A stretch of DNA of 41,356 bases from a virus: the IMG/VR virus record IMGVR_UViG_3300010354_000195, positions 1 through 41,356 of that record; one strand, 5' to 3'. A program made the position numbers and the translations under genes. This document shows, one piece after another, positions 8,815 through 18,267 of this stretch (its first letter is position 1; each line of letters begins with the position of its first letter). Below the pieces are notes generated by a model that saw only the letters and a list, made by a program, of their open reading frames with translations, did no database searches and was not told the DNA's origin.

Positions 8815-9041
8815 TAGAAGCTACCTCCGTTAATGTCTAAATTCTGTGTAACTCCTGGGGTTAATTCCAGAGTTGCGTCCCATCTTCCAGTTGTTCCGTT
8901 ATATACAAGAACAGCACCATTTGCCAAAGCGGATGTATTAACATCACTCAAATTTGCTAGAGTACCACTCACTTCACCAGCAAGTGATGAAACGACTTTA
9001 ATAGCAGGTTGTTGTCCGACTCTGACCCTTATGTCTGCCAT
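8814..9041 (-). CDS. Short fibre-module protein, 75 aa
   Basis: Starts MADIRVRVGQQPAIKVVSSL and contains LSDVNTSALANGAVLVYNGT followed by TGRWDATLEL. This is the 'sDVnt..l.nG.vLvyn..t..W' module seen singly or repeated in many phage tail-fibre proteins. It ends DINGGSF, resembling the DAIDGGTF end of the neighbouring 552-aa protein. At 75 aa it is about one module long, so it may be a stand-alone adaptor or a partner of the fibre. It overlaps both neighbours as TAATG, which supports coordinated synthesis with the 113-aa and 552-aa proteins. Confidence 0.72.
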   Translation of the reverse strand: MADIRVRVGQQPAIKVVSSLAGEVSGTLANLSDVNTSALANGAVLVYNGTTGRWDATLELTPGVTQNLDINGGSF

Positions 9042-9382
9042 TACCGAGTAACTCCTTCTCTAACTAGTGCCATACCCTCTACAACACGTGTTTTGTTACC
9101 ACTTGCATTTATTATTACAACATCATATACATATCTTCCTGGTTTTAATGTGGAAGTTATAGTTGATCCCAAACCAATTCGAATAGTTCCAGCGATAGCA
9201 TCAGTCACCTGTGCTGCAAAAACAGTAGCAGTGCTACTGCCGTGGTGTTTTCTCAACATTGCAGCAACACTATATGGAGATAAGTCCAAATTTGAGCTGG
9301 AAGTATTATTTTCTAAAGAAAACACTTGACTATAGTCTGTGCCAGCATTTATAACCAGATTACTAGTATATACTGCGGCCAT
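9041..9382 (-). CDS. Beta-sandwich virion protein, 113 aa
   Basis: Starts MAAVYTSNLVINAGTDYSQV and has the pattern of a small beta-sandwich: SLENNTSSSNLDLSPYSVAA, MLRKHHGSSTATVF, then GLGSTITSTLKPGRYVYDVV and RVVEGMALVREGVTR. The order 'polar strand, LxPGxYxYDv, ...VxxGxxxVxxxVT' is common in small phage baseplate or fibre-attachment domains (BppU-like N-terminal type), from memory. It is the first gene after a TATAAATA late promoter and overlaps the 75-aa gene as TAATG. A baseplate-periphery or fibre-attachment role is likely, but the precise role is unknown. Confidence 0.7.
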   Translation of the reverse strand: MAAVYTSNLVINAGTDYSQVFSLENNTSSSNLDLSPYSVAAMLRKHHGSSTATVFAAQVTDAIAGTIRIGLGSTITSTLKPGRYVYDVVIINASGNKTRVVEGMALVREGVTR

Positions 9383-9405
9383 TTAATAAAATCAAATTCT
9401 ATATT

Positions 9406-9413
9406 TATTTATA
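9406..9413 (-). promoter_or_regulatory. T4-type late promoter, TATAAATA
   Basis: On the minus strand the octamer TATAAATA lies 24 bases before the ATG of the 113-aa gene, in the short gap after the 66-aa gene. It matches the late promoter core of T4-like phages (TATAAATA, or NATAAATA in cyanophages), read by gp55 with the sliding clamp. It would start the unit 113-aa, 75-aa, 552-aa, 83-aa, gp13-gp16. Confidence 0.7.
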
Positions 9414-9425
9414 TTTTAAAGCAAC

Positions 9426-9626
9426 CTAGTTTTTGTCTTTAAGGATTTGTTGGAGCATCAATTTTATCTCACTAATTTCAGATTTTAAAGAAGAAATTTC
9501 TTCTTTTTCTCTAATCTTAGCGTTTCTTTTTTTAACATACTCCTGATAACCAGCGGAGTCGAGATTCATAATCGCTCCGCTTTCTTCATCTCGATATAGG
9601 TTACTATGACCTTCTACCTTAATCAT
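9426..9626 (-). CDS. Small coiled-coil protein, 66 aa
   Basis: Starts MIKVEGHSNLYRDEESGAIM and then has a charged helix with a heptad pattern (EEISSLKSEISEIKLMLQQI). I recall similar short proteins starting 'MIKVEGHSNLYRD' next to structural genes of T4-like cyanophages, annotated only as hypothetical. It lies one base after the end of the 2350-aa gene, in the same late unit, and is followed by a new late promoter. The N-terminal part suggests a small folded head and the C-terminus a dimer or trimer coiled coil. Function unknown; a small virion or assembly component is the most likely reading. Confidence 0.75.
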   Translation of the reverse strand: MIKVEGHSNLYRDEESGAIMNLDSAGYQEYVKKRNAKIREKEEISSLKSEISEIKLMLQQILKDKN

Positions 9627-9627
9627 A

Positions 9628-12600
9628 TTATGCTAATGCAATTGTTCTAATGTCTTTTAATTCTGGTGGTTTAGATTCATCAGTTCCACTCATAACAACT
9701 TTAATCTGGTATCCGATAAAGGGACTCAAATTATCAATTGTATACTGATATTCTAAAAATTCACCGTCTCTACTTGCTCTTACTTGAGCATCAGACCTTC
9801 CAGTTTTTAGGGATTCGTCAACGATTGTATCACCAAACCCATCTCCATCAGTATCAACTAGATTGTCATATCCAGGGAATAGCTCAAATGTTGGTTCGAT
9901 ACCACTAGAATCTGGTCTAAACAATCTATAAAGAACTCTAATATCAGAAGATTCTGGTCTATTTGCTGCAATTAAGGTTTTAAGTGATGTTGCTGGTTGT
10001 GCCAGATTTACTCTCTTAGTTACATAAACTGCTGCATGTGGATCATCATCAACCTGATTAACTCTTCCATCGGTTACATAATCACTGACTGGAGCATTTA
10101 ATTTACTTCTACGAACAATAACATTTGTAGAGTTTAGATCAATTACTGGTGACAAGTTTGGATCTTCAGTCTGAAGTCTGACGCCTAAAGTTAAAGATCT
10201 GTTCTTTGGAAGATCCGTCAATCTAGTAGATTCATTAATCCTAGATGCAACTAATCTAGTAGTTGATAGGCGATTGAGTTCATTCAGTCTAACGTTTTCA
10301 TATCCCTGATCAATAAAGGAAACTTCATTTCCACCTGCACTAGTTCCACTTACTGTTCTTGCTTGTGCAGATATTGAAGTGGAATCTCCTGGAGCAACTG
10401 CTCTAACTTGAGGAGTAATGCCAGAGTATTGTAAGTTTCGTGAAGCTTCACCAAAAGAACCTCCTCCCTGGAACTCTTTACCAAATGAGAGTAAATTATC
10501 ACCAGATGATCGAGATGCTGGTCTATCAATCTGTAAGTAATAATGATTTAGATCATTAACATCTTGCAGAGATTGACTAGTTGGGAAATTGTGCGTTTTA
10601 TTAATACGTGTAAGCGATGCTCCACCAATTTCATACTTATAAACTAGTTCTCCTGTCTGGTGTGTGATGATTGGTGTTCCATCAACGCCTCTTGAAGAAA
10701 TTCCTAAAGTTCCAGAACCAATATCAGTATAGAACATTACTTCTGGACCAACTTGGATATATCCTCTTGATGTTGAGATTCCCTCAAATACATTAAATCC
10801 ACTTGTACTTGCAATTGATAATGTATTATCGGATAAACCAAATTCACCAGATAGTGTTGTTGGAATCGTATCTGGTTCTATACCTTTAATCTGAACAAGA
10901 TTGTTCAGTGAGTGCATTGAGTGACCGTATGAGGTAACCTCAAATACAGTTCCATCATAAATTTCGCTTACTACTGAGGAACTTAAAATAGTTGTAAGTG
11001 CTAAAGAAACGGAAGTAGAACCAGAATAATAAACTAATGGTTCAGATGATGTAAATTGCTCTCCCTGTACATTGGTTAGATATAAAGTATCAATACCATT
11101 AATAGAAGTAACTGTAATTGCGGCATTTCTACCTTTTCCAACAGAACTAGTGGTTACGCCCAAAACATCACCAACAGCATATCCATTTCCAGCATTATTA
11201 ACGGTAATGCCCGTTAAAACATTTCCACTAAAAGTTAGGTTTGCAGTCGCACCAGTTCCAGACCCAGTAATATTATAAAGAGGAACTGCTGTATAAGATG
11301 CGCTAGATGTATATCCAACTCCAGGATTTGTAATGTTGGCAGTAGTAATCTTGCTTCCCAATTTTTCAATAAATCCATAAGGACCTGGTTGAGTACCTTC
11401 ACTGACTTTTGTTCCTGGAACCAACACTGTTCCAAGAACTGTTGTTGTAGTAATACCAACTTTTAATTTTCTTGGATTTACTTTGATTGGGTTGGGCAAC
11501 AGACCAGGAGTATTGAGGTCATCAATACCTAAACTTGGATTATAGAAATACGCTGTTCCATCTGTAGATGTAAAGTTTGCTTTATAAAGTTTAAACTTCA
11601 TATCCTCAAACTGACTTGCAGTCCAGATTGATCCATTCTGAGATTTAAATAGAGATCCACCAGTGTACTGCTTAGTTACGATAACACTTTCAGCATCTGG
11701 TAGGAACTGTGAATTAACAGTTTTTTCACCCATTCTTGCAACCCACAATTCATAATTATTAGTGCTAGGTGCAAGAACAACAATTGCGTATTCTCTTCTT
11801 GGTTCCAGATAAATTGGAGATGGGAATGTAACTCTGGTTGGAACTGTAGCATTTGTTGAGATACCAATCTCCGATGGTTCTAGTGCTTGACCAGCATAAT
11901 CTGCCATAGCAGTATTTCTGGGAGTTCCCAACTCAACTTCACGAACTTCGACAAAACATCTTTCAGATTCATCCTTACTCGCAAAGAATAAGTCTACAGA
12001 TGTTAGGAATGCACCAGTCTCATCAACTGTAAATGATTGTGCTAGAGGATCCTTTCCTTTACCTCTTCTTGGTGGTGGGGGAGGTCTTCTAACAATAACA
12101 CGATCTTGACGATACGTATCAACAATACCAGTAGATGAATAGGTTGTTTCAGCGTTACTGATTAGTAAACTTCCTGGTAGTGGTTGTGCATTTGTGGAAC
12201 TAGTAGTAATCTGGAAAGACTTAGTTCCAGTACCAATCCGAATTGCTGGTGGTGGATTTGTCAGAGGATCTCTAAGATAGAAACATCCCAACAAATCTCC
12301 AAAGTTATCAGTTCTTAAACGTACTCTTGTTACGTTTGCTACTGCATTTGATGTTCTTCCATATAGAACGCAACCAACCTCAACTCTACCAAAATATTCT
12401 CCGATTGCTTCACGAGACATAGCATTAGTGTCAACGTTTAGCACAGTTGAAGATGCCGAATAATTTCTTGGCATTGACTGTGAGAAATTATATGGATTGA
12501 CTGCATATTCTCTAGATGGATCATTATATGCACCATCTTTATGAACTGGAGAAGCAGCTCTAAATCTGATTATTCTTTCATTGCCAACATAACCCTCAAC

Positions 12601-15600
12601 AGTTTCTCCGATCTGGAAAACCCCAGATTGCATTTCAATTTCCAAAACTTTTGGTATTATATCAATACCACTTACACTATCTAAGAATGTATAATAGTTG
12701 TCTCCTGGTCTTAAACCACCAGCAACAAACTCAATATTCCTAGATCTCATCCACTTTTCTGGTTCGGATGCAATCTTAATATTCTCAATATATTCATAAT
12801 CACTTCCACCTGTTACTTGTCTAGTTCCTCCAGGAACATAAACATTTCTAACCCAAGTATCAGAATTAGGTCTAAGGATAACAGATCCAAAGAATGCAAC
12901 CATATTAAATGGGTTTACATTTTCCACTCTAGATGCAAGGGGTTGCTCAATCCAACCCTTTTCCTCATAGTTTAGGGTAAGCATTTCCCCAGTTTTTTTA
13001 ATATTTGGATCTAACAGTGGTAAATCAGTGCTAAAATCTGCGGTATTTTCATCAACTGATGGGTCCAATGCCAACTGTGGTTGGAATGAATATAGATCGG
13101 TTTCAGTAATTAACAGATTCTGGTTAACATCAATATCCGCTTTTGTACCAGGTCCAAACAATACATTATCTTTAAAATCATCAACAAAGAATCCAGACTT
13201 AAATCTAGTTAAACCATCAGCATCCTGAACTTGAAGAGATTTTGTATCTAACTCCAGTAAAGTTAAAGAAGTTACAATTTCTAAATTTTCAATTCTATCT
13301 TCTAATTTTCCAATATCTCTCATTGTATATCTTCTATTATCGACCAAAGTAATCTTTGCTTCTTTTCTTGGATAATAGAGATAAGCTGGCAGAGCAATTG
13401 TTGCAATTTCCATTGCAAACTCTGCATTTTCTGGTGCTTTTGGTGCATCAGATGGAGTTCCTCTGAGATAAGAGAATTGACCCTCTTTATTGAGAACGAT
13501 TTTATCAATTCTTGGTAGATAATAAGAATAACCAATTAAAGAACTTTCGTTAGGAGCAACAACAAGAGTCGTGTTAGAAGTTACAGAACCAAAAGATCTG
13601 GTATTGTAATCAAATGGTGATGATGTATAAGCATCAAAATATGAAACTCTTGGTCTAAAATCTAAAACATCAGACAATCTGGTTCCATCTGGTAATGTTG
13701 GAATATCTTTTTGATATCTCTCTTTATCATAAGAGTTTACGGTATATAAATCTCCAGTATCGTTTATTGGAACTTCATATCTATCAAAAATAACTAGCAA
13801 TCTTTTAGAGGGTGCTGGTTGACCAAGTTTTCTTACTATCTTGGAATAATCATAATATTGCTCTTTCTGCCCTTTATCTAAGGTATATCTATCAGATATA
13901 TTTAAATATTGACCAGGAGTTATTCCTTGTATTGTTGATTGGATATTGGATTCGCCAAAAGTGACTTCCTCACCCAAAATAAATTTAGATCTATTTAAAT
14001 AGACAAATTCAACTTCTACGGATGAAGATCTAGTTACTAATTGTGCTACCGCATTACTGGTCTTTCCAGTTATTTTTTCACCAACAACTGATGCAGTATC
14101 CAAATTTAATCCAGAAACAAAAGTTAATTTATCCAGAACTGGTGCGCTTTTATCTAGAGATTCGTATACAGCAATAACATTTGCAACATCTGGATAGTTA
14201 AGACTTACCTCTCGGTCCTCAACTCTAACACCATAATAGAAACTAGTTGTTAAACCAGTAATATTAGTTGACGCTGCAGAAACAGTTCTAGTAACTGCTA
14301 ATTTTTCACTTCTTATGTATCTCTTTTGCTTATTTTTAACTGAGATTTTTCTAACCGTCGTATTAAGAGTTACATTGTTTGACTGACTAACTTTTAATCC
14401 ACTTAAAGTTAATGATGTACTATTCGAAGTCAATTCAAACTGATCTGATGTCAAATCTTCTATTGTTCCATTAGCATAATGGACAGAATAGCGATCCGCA
14501 TCATAAGATTCGAAGAACGCGCTGGTAATTCCAGTTGCTGAAATGTTAACGACCAAATCACCATTAGCATCTGTACTAAGTTCTCTTAACTGATGACTGA
14601 TTAAAAGATTAGATTGTGAAAGATTAACTCTCTCAATATTTGTTGAATTGAGTTGAGATGTTAATGTGATATCTTCTTTTTGTCTTAAAATTGGAGTTGC
14701 TATTGAGAATGGTCCACTAAATGCAGCACTTGGTAGTGATCCCAAAGAAACACCTACTACATCACTAGAGATGCCAACTAATTGTGCTGTTTTTCCATCA
14801 GCAGAAACATAGGAAACTCTATTGAACTTTGCCGTTGCAACTCCAACTTCTTGATATCTAATAATAGTATCCGATCTAATACCTAAGAATGATCTTCCAG
14901 CACAAGTTGCGACACCTGCTGTTGATATAAAAATATTATCTGTAATACTAAAACCTGGCGCAATTTTTTGATGAAGAACTACATCAGCATTAAAAATTGT
15001 CTTTAATTGTGCAGTAATAGATGTACTTGCTTGATATACTGACTTTATATCATCGATAGTATAATCTTTTACCTTTTTAATTGATCTAGAAAATTCTAGA
15101 GTTTCATTAATATAAATTTGTTCTCCTGCGATGAAATTTCCAGAAACTTGAGAAAGACTGACAGACGTTCCTGCGGGGGCGGAAACGACATATCCAGTTG
15201 CTCCGCTACTCACACCCCTGATAAAAGAGGATGCTGGGCATTGTTGTGCAACAAGTGAAGTGTTTAACTCTAATGTTGTGTAAGTTTGAATATCAAAAAG
15301 GTACAGATCCCATTGAGTTGATGGGTTTAAATATGATGCTTCTGATAGACCGAAAGAATAAACTCTTGCTTTTCCAATTGCAGATCCTGCTGCTGATGTT
15401 GGATTAGTTATTCTACGATCTCTAAGTTCTACTGTATTTGTGGTTTCATTAATACCCACATACGGAGTACCATAAACATTATTAACTCTCAGTAGTGAAC
15501 CTAACTCAAAAGGAACTAGTGATGTTGGAACTTCTTTAGTATCTCTTGGTTTATCTACATCGATTATTGTTGTTCCAGGAGTTTCTACATCAAAACCACG

Positions 15601-16680
15601 GACATATGCTTTTCCTGCAGAAATTTTTATCGCCAAAAGATCTTCTGATGGATCATTTCCTTCGTCTGTTTTTTGAGTGCTCAAAAATACACCATCAGAA
15701 GATATAAAATCATTTAAAGAATTTGCTACCTCAACATCAAATTTATCTACTGCGTAGTCACCAGACTCTTCATATGTTCTTTTTGCAAAATAATCTCTTA
15801 TAATATTATATTGAGTTTTCTCAACGAACTTTTTAATTGCTCCGTTATCAAGTCTTAGTAATTCTACAAAGTTTTTATCATCAAAATCATTTAATGATTT
15901 TTTAGATAAAGTTGCTGTTATTTTTAATCTATCTGCTCCAGGAGCTGCGTAATTAGAGAATCCTTTTGCATTATCATACAAAGTATCATCATCACTAGCA
16001 GATACGATTTCTTCTAAAATAGATAGACCAACTCTATATGATGGTGTATTATCATACGGGTCGAGAATAATTTGAGATTCTGGAACATCTACAAAAGTTC
16101 CTCTAATAAAGTAAACTCCAGATGAAAGATTAACTCTGGTTCCGATAGCAGAAGCACCCAGTGAAAAAACAGTCGCTACAGTAGAACCTTGGTTAATAAT
16201 TGTATTACCATATTGTATATTTGATTGAGTTATTAATAACTCACTATCCTCAAAAGTTGTAAAGACCTCGTCTGCTCCAGCACTTCTATATTTAACAAAC
16301 AGTGTTGGTTGTTCGACGTTTAAATTTGGTGGCAAGACATAATTATCGACAACCGCAGTTACACCAGAATTTTGCCCCTGAATCGTAACCCCTTTTAACT
16401 TATCCAAATATAAAGAGATGTCAACCCCAAGATGATCTGGGTTAACCTTAATTGCATAATATGCATCGTCATAGGTAATTCCACCTGGAATCACCATAGA
16501 CCCTTCTTTAAAAAGATGACTACCAAAAGATTCGATTTGGTTTTGGAGAATACTCTGTAATTGAGTTAGTTCTCTTGCTTGAACTGGAAATCCAGGTTTA
16601 AACAGAACTCGATAAAAATTTTCATTTTTATCGAAATCGTCATAATATGGATTTATATTTAAATTAGTCTTTTGTGGCAT
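9628..16680 (-). CDS. Giant virion structural protein with DUF4815 (gp10-position baseplate/fibre protein), 2350 aa
   Basis: The N-terminus MPQKTNLNINPYYDDFDKNE with FKPGFPVQARELTQLQSILQ is the DUF4815 signature of large T4-like phage structural proteins (from memory). Within it are several 'GE.v.g.tS.A.a.v' segments (for example SVVGEKITGKTSNAVAQLV), a proline run RRPPPPPRR at about residue 1523, then DPLAQSFTVDETGAFLTSVD, a module repeated in other large fibre proteins. Residues 1943-2020 carry an 'evMfYtdI...lgIssRGvDGTp..tHqtG' module, and GxGY repeats occur near 1790-1840. Near the C-terminus is DTDGDGFGDTIVD, a calcium-loop-like segment. It follows gp8, the place of T4 gp9-gp11. Baseplate edge or long-fibre attachment is the likely role. 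Confidence 0.8.
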   Translation of the reverse strand: MPQKTNLNINPYYDDFDKNENFYRVLFKPGFPVQARELTQLQSILQNQIESFGSHLFKEGSMVIPGGITYDDAYYAIKVNPDHLGVDISLYLDKLKGVTIQGQNSGVTAVVDNYVLPPNLNVEQPTLFVKYRSAGADEVFTTFEDSELLITQSNIQYGNTIINQGSTVATVFSLGASAIGTRVNLSSGVYFIRGTFVDVPESQIILDPYDNTPSYRVGLSILEEIVSASDDDTLYDNAKGFSNYAAPGADRLKITATLSKKSLNDFDDKNFVELLRLDNGAIKKFVEKTQYNIIRDYFAKRTYEESGDYAVDKFDVEVANSLNDFISSDGVFLSTQKTDEGNDPSEDLLAIKISAGKAYVRGFDVETPGTTIIDVDKPRDTKEVPTSLVPFELGSLLRVNNVYGTPYVGINETTNTVELRDRRITNPTSAAGSAIGKARVYSFGLSEASYLNPSTQWDLYLFDIQTYTTLELNTSLVAQQCPASSFIRGVSSGATGYVVSAPAGTSVSLSQVSGNFIAGEQIYINETLEFSRSIKKVKDYTIDDIKSVYQASTSITAQLKTIFNADVVLHQKIAPGFSITDNIFISTAGVATCAGRSFLGIRSDTIIRYQEVGVATAKFNRVSYVSADGKTAQLVGISSDVVGVSLGSLPSAAFSGPFSIATPILRQKEDITLTSQLNSTNIERVNLSQSNLLISHQLRELSTDANGDLVVNISATGITSAFFESYDADRYSVHYANGTIEDLTSDQFELTSNSTSLTLSGLKVSQSNNVTLNTTVRKISVKNKQKRYIRSEKLAVTRTVSAASTNITGLTTSFYYGVRVEDREVSLNYPDVANVIAVYESLDKSAPVLDKLTFVSGLNLDTASVVGEKITGKTSNAVAQLVTRSSSVEVEFVYLNRSKFILGEEVTFGESNIQSTIQGITPGQYLNISDRYTLDKGQKEQYYDYSKIVRKLGQPAPSKRLLVIFDRYEVPINDTGDLYTVNSYDKERYQKDIPTLPDGTRLSDVLDFRPRVSYFDAYTSSPFDYNTRSFGSVTSNTTLVVAPNESSLIGYSYYLPRIDKIVLNKEGQFSYLRGTPSDAPKAPENAEFAMEIATIALPAYLYYPRKEAKITLVDNRRYTMRDIGKLEDRIENLEIVTSLTLLELDTKSLQVQDADGLTRFKSGFFVDDFKDNVLFGPGTKADIDVNQNLLITETDLYSFQPQLALDPSVDENTADFSTDLPLLDPNIKKTGEMLTLNYEEKGWIEQPLASRVENVNPFNMVAFFGSVILRPNSDTWVRNVYVPGGTRQVTGGSDYEYIENIKIASEPEKWMRSRNIEFVAGGLRPGDNYYTFLDSVSGIDIIPKVLEIEMQSGVFQIGETVEGYVGNERIIRFRAASPVHKDGAYNDPSREYAVNPYNFSQSMPRNYSASSTVLNVDTNAMSREAIGEYFGRVEVGCVLYGRTSNAVANVTRVRLRTDNFGDLLGCFYLRDPLTNPPPAIRIGTGTKSFQITTSSTNAQPLPGSLLISNAETTYSSTGIVDTYRQDRVIVRRPPPPPRRGKGKDPLAQSFTVDETGAFLTSVDLFFASKDESERCFVEVREVELGTPRNTAMADYAGQALEPSEIGISTNATVPTRVTFPSPIYLEPRREYAIVVLAPSTNNYELWVARMGEKTVNSQFLPDAESVIVTKQYTGGSLFKSQNGSIWTASQFEDMKFKLYKANFTSTDGTAYFYNPSLGIDDLNTPGLLPNPIKVNPRKLKVGITTTTVLGTVLVPGTKVSEGTQPGPYGFIEKLGSKITTANITNPGVGYTSSASYTAVPLYNITGSGTGATANLTFSGNVLTGITVNNAGNGYAVGDVLGVTTSSVGKGRNAAITVTSINGIDTLYLTNVQGEQFTSSEPLVYYSGSTSVSLALTTILSSSVVSEIYDGTVFEVTSYGHSMHSLNNLVQIKGIEPDTIPTTLSGEFGLSDNTLSIASTSGFNVFEGISTSRGYIQVGPEVMFYTDIGSGTLGISSRGVDGTPIITHQTGELVYKYEIGGASLTRINKTHNFPTSQSLQDVNDLNHYYLQIDRPASRSSGDNLLSFGKEFQGGGSFGEASRNLQYSGITPQVRAVAPGDSTSISAQARTVSGTSAGGNEVSFIDQGYENVRLNELNRLSTTRLVASRINESTRLTDLPKNRSLTLGVRLQTEDPNLSPVIDLNSTNVIVRRSKLNAPVSDYVTDGRVNQVDDDPHAAVYVTKRVNLAQPATSLKTLIAANRPESSDIRVLYRLFRPDSSGIEPTFELFPGYDNLVDTDGDGFGDTIVDESLKTGRSDAQVRASRDGEFLEYQYTIDNLSPFIGYQIKVVMSGTDESKPPELKDIRTIALA

Positions 16681-16683
16681 TTT

Positions 16684-18237
16684 TTAAAATTCCAGAATAA
16701 TTTTAACGTCTTCTTTCTGTCTAGGATTTCTTGCTATCAAAGGGCGGTTGTCCAAATAAACAATTTCACCAGATGATTTATTTATTTCAGGTGAAGCAAG
16801 ACCATGAGTGAACTGAACTCCTAAATTTATAACTCTTGTTCCCGTTGGATTTGTTGTGATTCCACTAAAACCAACATCAACTGACCCAGAAAAACCACCA
16901 GCTGTTGTAATTACCGTTGCTGAGGATTCGAAATTTAAGACTTTGCCTCCAGTTGAGATGCCAACATAATCTGTTTGATCCAAAGATCCGTCATTAAAAT
17001 ATAATGACCTATCTCTGGTATATTTTGCAACTTTTGTATCTAGATCATATGAAGCAACGTAACCAACAGCAATTCCGCCAGTAACGGGTTGTCTAAGAAT
17101 ATCACCAACACTCAATGTACCATTAGTTGATGAAAACTTTATAGCATATGATGATGTGAATTGATTCTCCTGGAAAACATTAGTTGATCCAATAGATGTT
17201 GGATTTTTTACGATACCAATTTGTGAAAATTTGGTATCAACTGGAAAATCTTTTGTGGAGTCATCAAATCTGGCATAAACTAGAACCTTATCAGTTCCCA
17301 ACTCTTTATATAAATCATAACCATGTCCTTTTGATGGTGGGATAATCGGGACTAATTTTGCTGCTTTTGCAGGAATAACATTTGAGTTTATTGGACCCAA
17401 ATCAACTATTCCATATGTATAACCTTTACCACCAGAGGAAACAACAGCATTGGTTATTTTACCACCCACAACATCAAGAACAACTTTACCACCAGTACCA
17501 TCACCTAATATATTAACTTCTTGCCCCAAACCACTGGAGTAGTTTTCACCTTGTCTTTCAATATATACCTTTTTAATCTGGTTTTCATTGACCGAGGAAT
17601 CACCATTCTCTCTAATTGCTTGTATTTGAGCATCTGTTGAGTTATCCCAATTATTTGGGACAGAGATGTAGTCGGTTGAATCAAATTTAACAATATCACT
17701 AGGCGAAACTGTAAATAGGTATTTCCATATGTATCCATCACCACTCTCACCTGCTTTTGCTGGTTCAAGATCTGTAAATTGTGGTTGATCTTGTGATGCG
17801 TTACCTACCGTATTAATTCCAGATGAACCATTATCTATGCAAATATAAACTCTGTAATCAGAGTTCATTACATAGTAATTTGCATCATACAATCTAGAAG
17901 ATTGTGTTATTGCAGATGGTGTATTAATCGTATAATCATGTCTATAAATTTCATATCTTGACCCCTGAGTCCAATCAACTCGTCTTACCAATCTCTTGAC
18001 ATTCGAAAGAGTAACTTTCTTTCCATAAATCATGTTATCATAACTATGATTCAGATAATTAATAGAATCGACTGGATTTGGGACATTTGTATCCCAATCA
18101 TCGGTTCTTCCAAATCCAACTTGAGTTGGATTTGTTAATCCTACAAAAACATAATATGAATTATTCGAATCTGCGATAGACTCAACAAAATTATTAGCGT
18201 TTAATATTCTAAACTGATCTGTGACAATAGATGCCAT
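16684..18237 (-). CDS. 8: Baseplate wedge protein gp8, expanded
   Basis: Gp8 is a wedge component of the contractile-tail baseplate. The start MASIVTDQFRILNANNFVES and the stretch NSYYVFVGLTNPTQVGFGRT, then YDANYYVMNSDYRVYICIDN and GYIWKYLFTVSPSDIVKF, match gp8 of T4-like cyanophages. T4 gp8 is 334 aa and this protein is 517 aa. The extra length lies mainly after about residue 210, where GxGY-like repeats appear (RQGENYSSGL, SSGGKGYTYGIVDLGP). The C-terminus LVYARFDDS...RPLIARNPRQKEDVKIILEF retains the gp8 pattern. A CATAAATA late promoter lies 18 bases before its ATG. Confidence 0.87.
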   Translation of the reverse strand: MASIVTDQFRILNANNFVESIADSNNSYYVFVGLTNPTQVGFGRTDDWDTNVPNPVDSINYLNHSYDNMIYGKKVTLSNVKRLVRRVDWTQGSRYEIYRHDYTINTPSAITQSSRLYDANYYVMNSDYRVYICIDNGSSGINTVGNASQDQPQFTDLEPAKAGESGDGYIWKYLFTVSPSDIVKFDSTDYISVPNNWDNSTDAQIQAIRENGDSSVNENQIKKVYIERQGENYSSGLGQEVNILGDGTGGKVVLDVVGGKITNAVVSSGGKGYTYGIVDLGPINSNVIPAKAAKLVPIIPPSKGHGYDLYKELGTDKVLVYARFDDSTKDFPVDTKFSQIGIVKNPTSIGSTNVFQENQFTSSYAIKFSSTNGTLSVGDILRQPVTGGIAVGYVASYDLDTKVAKYTRDRSLYFNDGSLDQTDYVGISTGGKVLNFESSATVITTAGGFSGSVDVGFSGITTNPTGTRVINLGVQFTHGLASPEINKSSGEIVYLDNRPLIARNPRQKEDVKIILEF

Positions 18238-18254
18238 GTTATTAGTTTTTTCTC

Positions 18255-18262
18255 TATTTATG
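18255..18262 (-). promoter_or_regulatory. T4-type late promoter, CATAAATA
   Basis: On the minus strand CATAAATA lies in the 30-base gap between the gp7-like stop and the gp8 ATG. It fits the NATAAATA late consensus and would drive gp8, the 2350-aa gene and the 66-aa gene. The same octamer precedes gp25, which supports it as real. Confidence 0.75.
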
Positions 18263-18267
18263 TGGTT

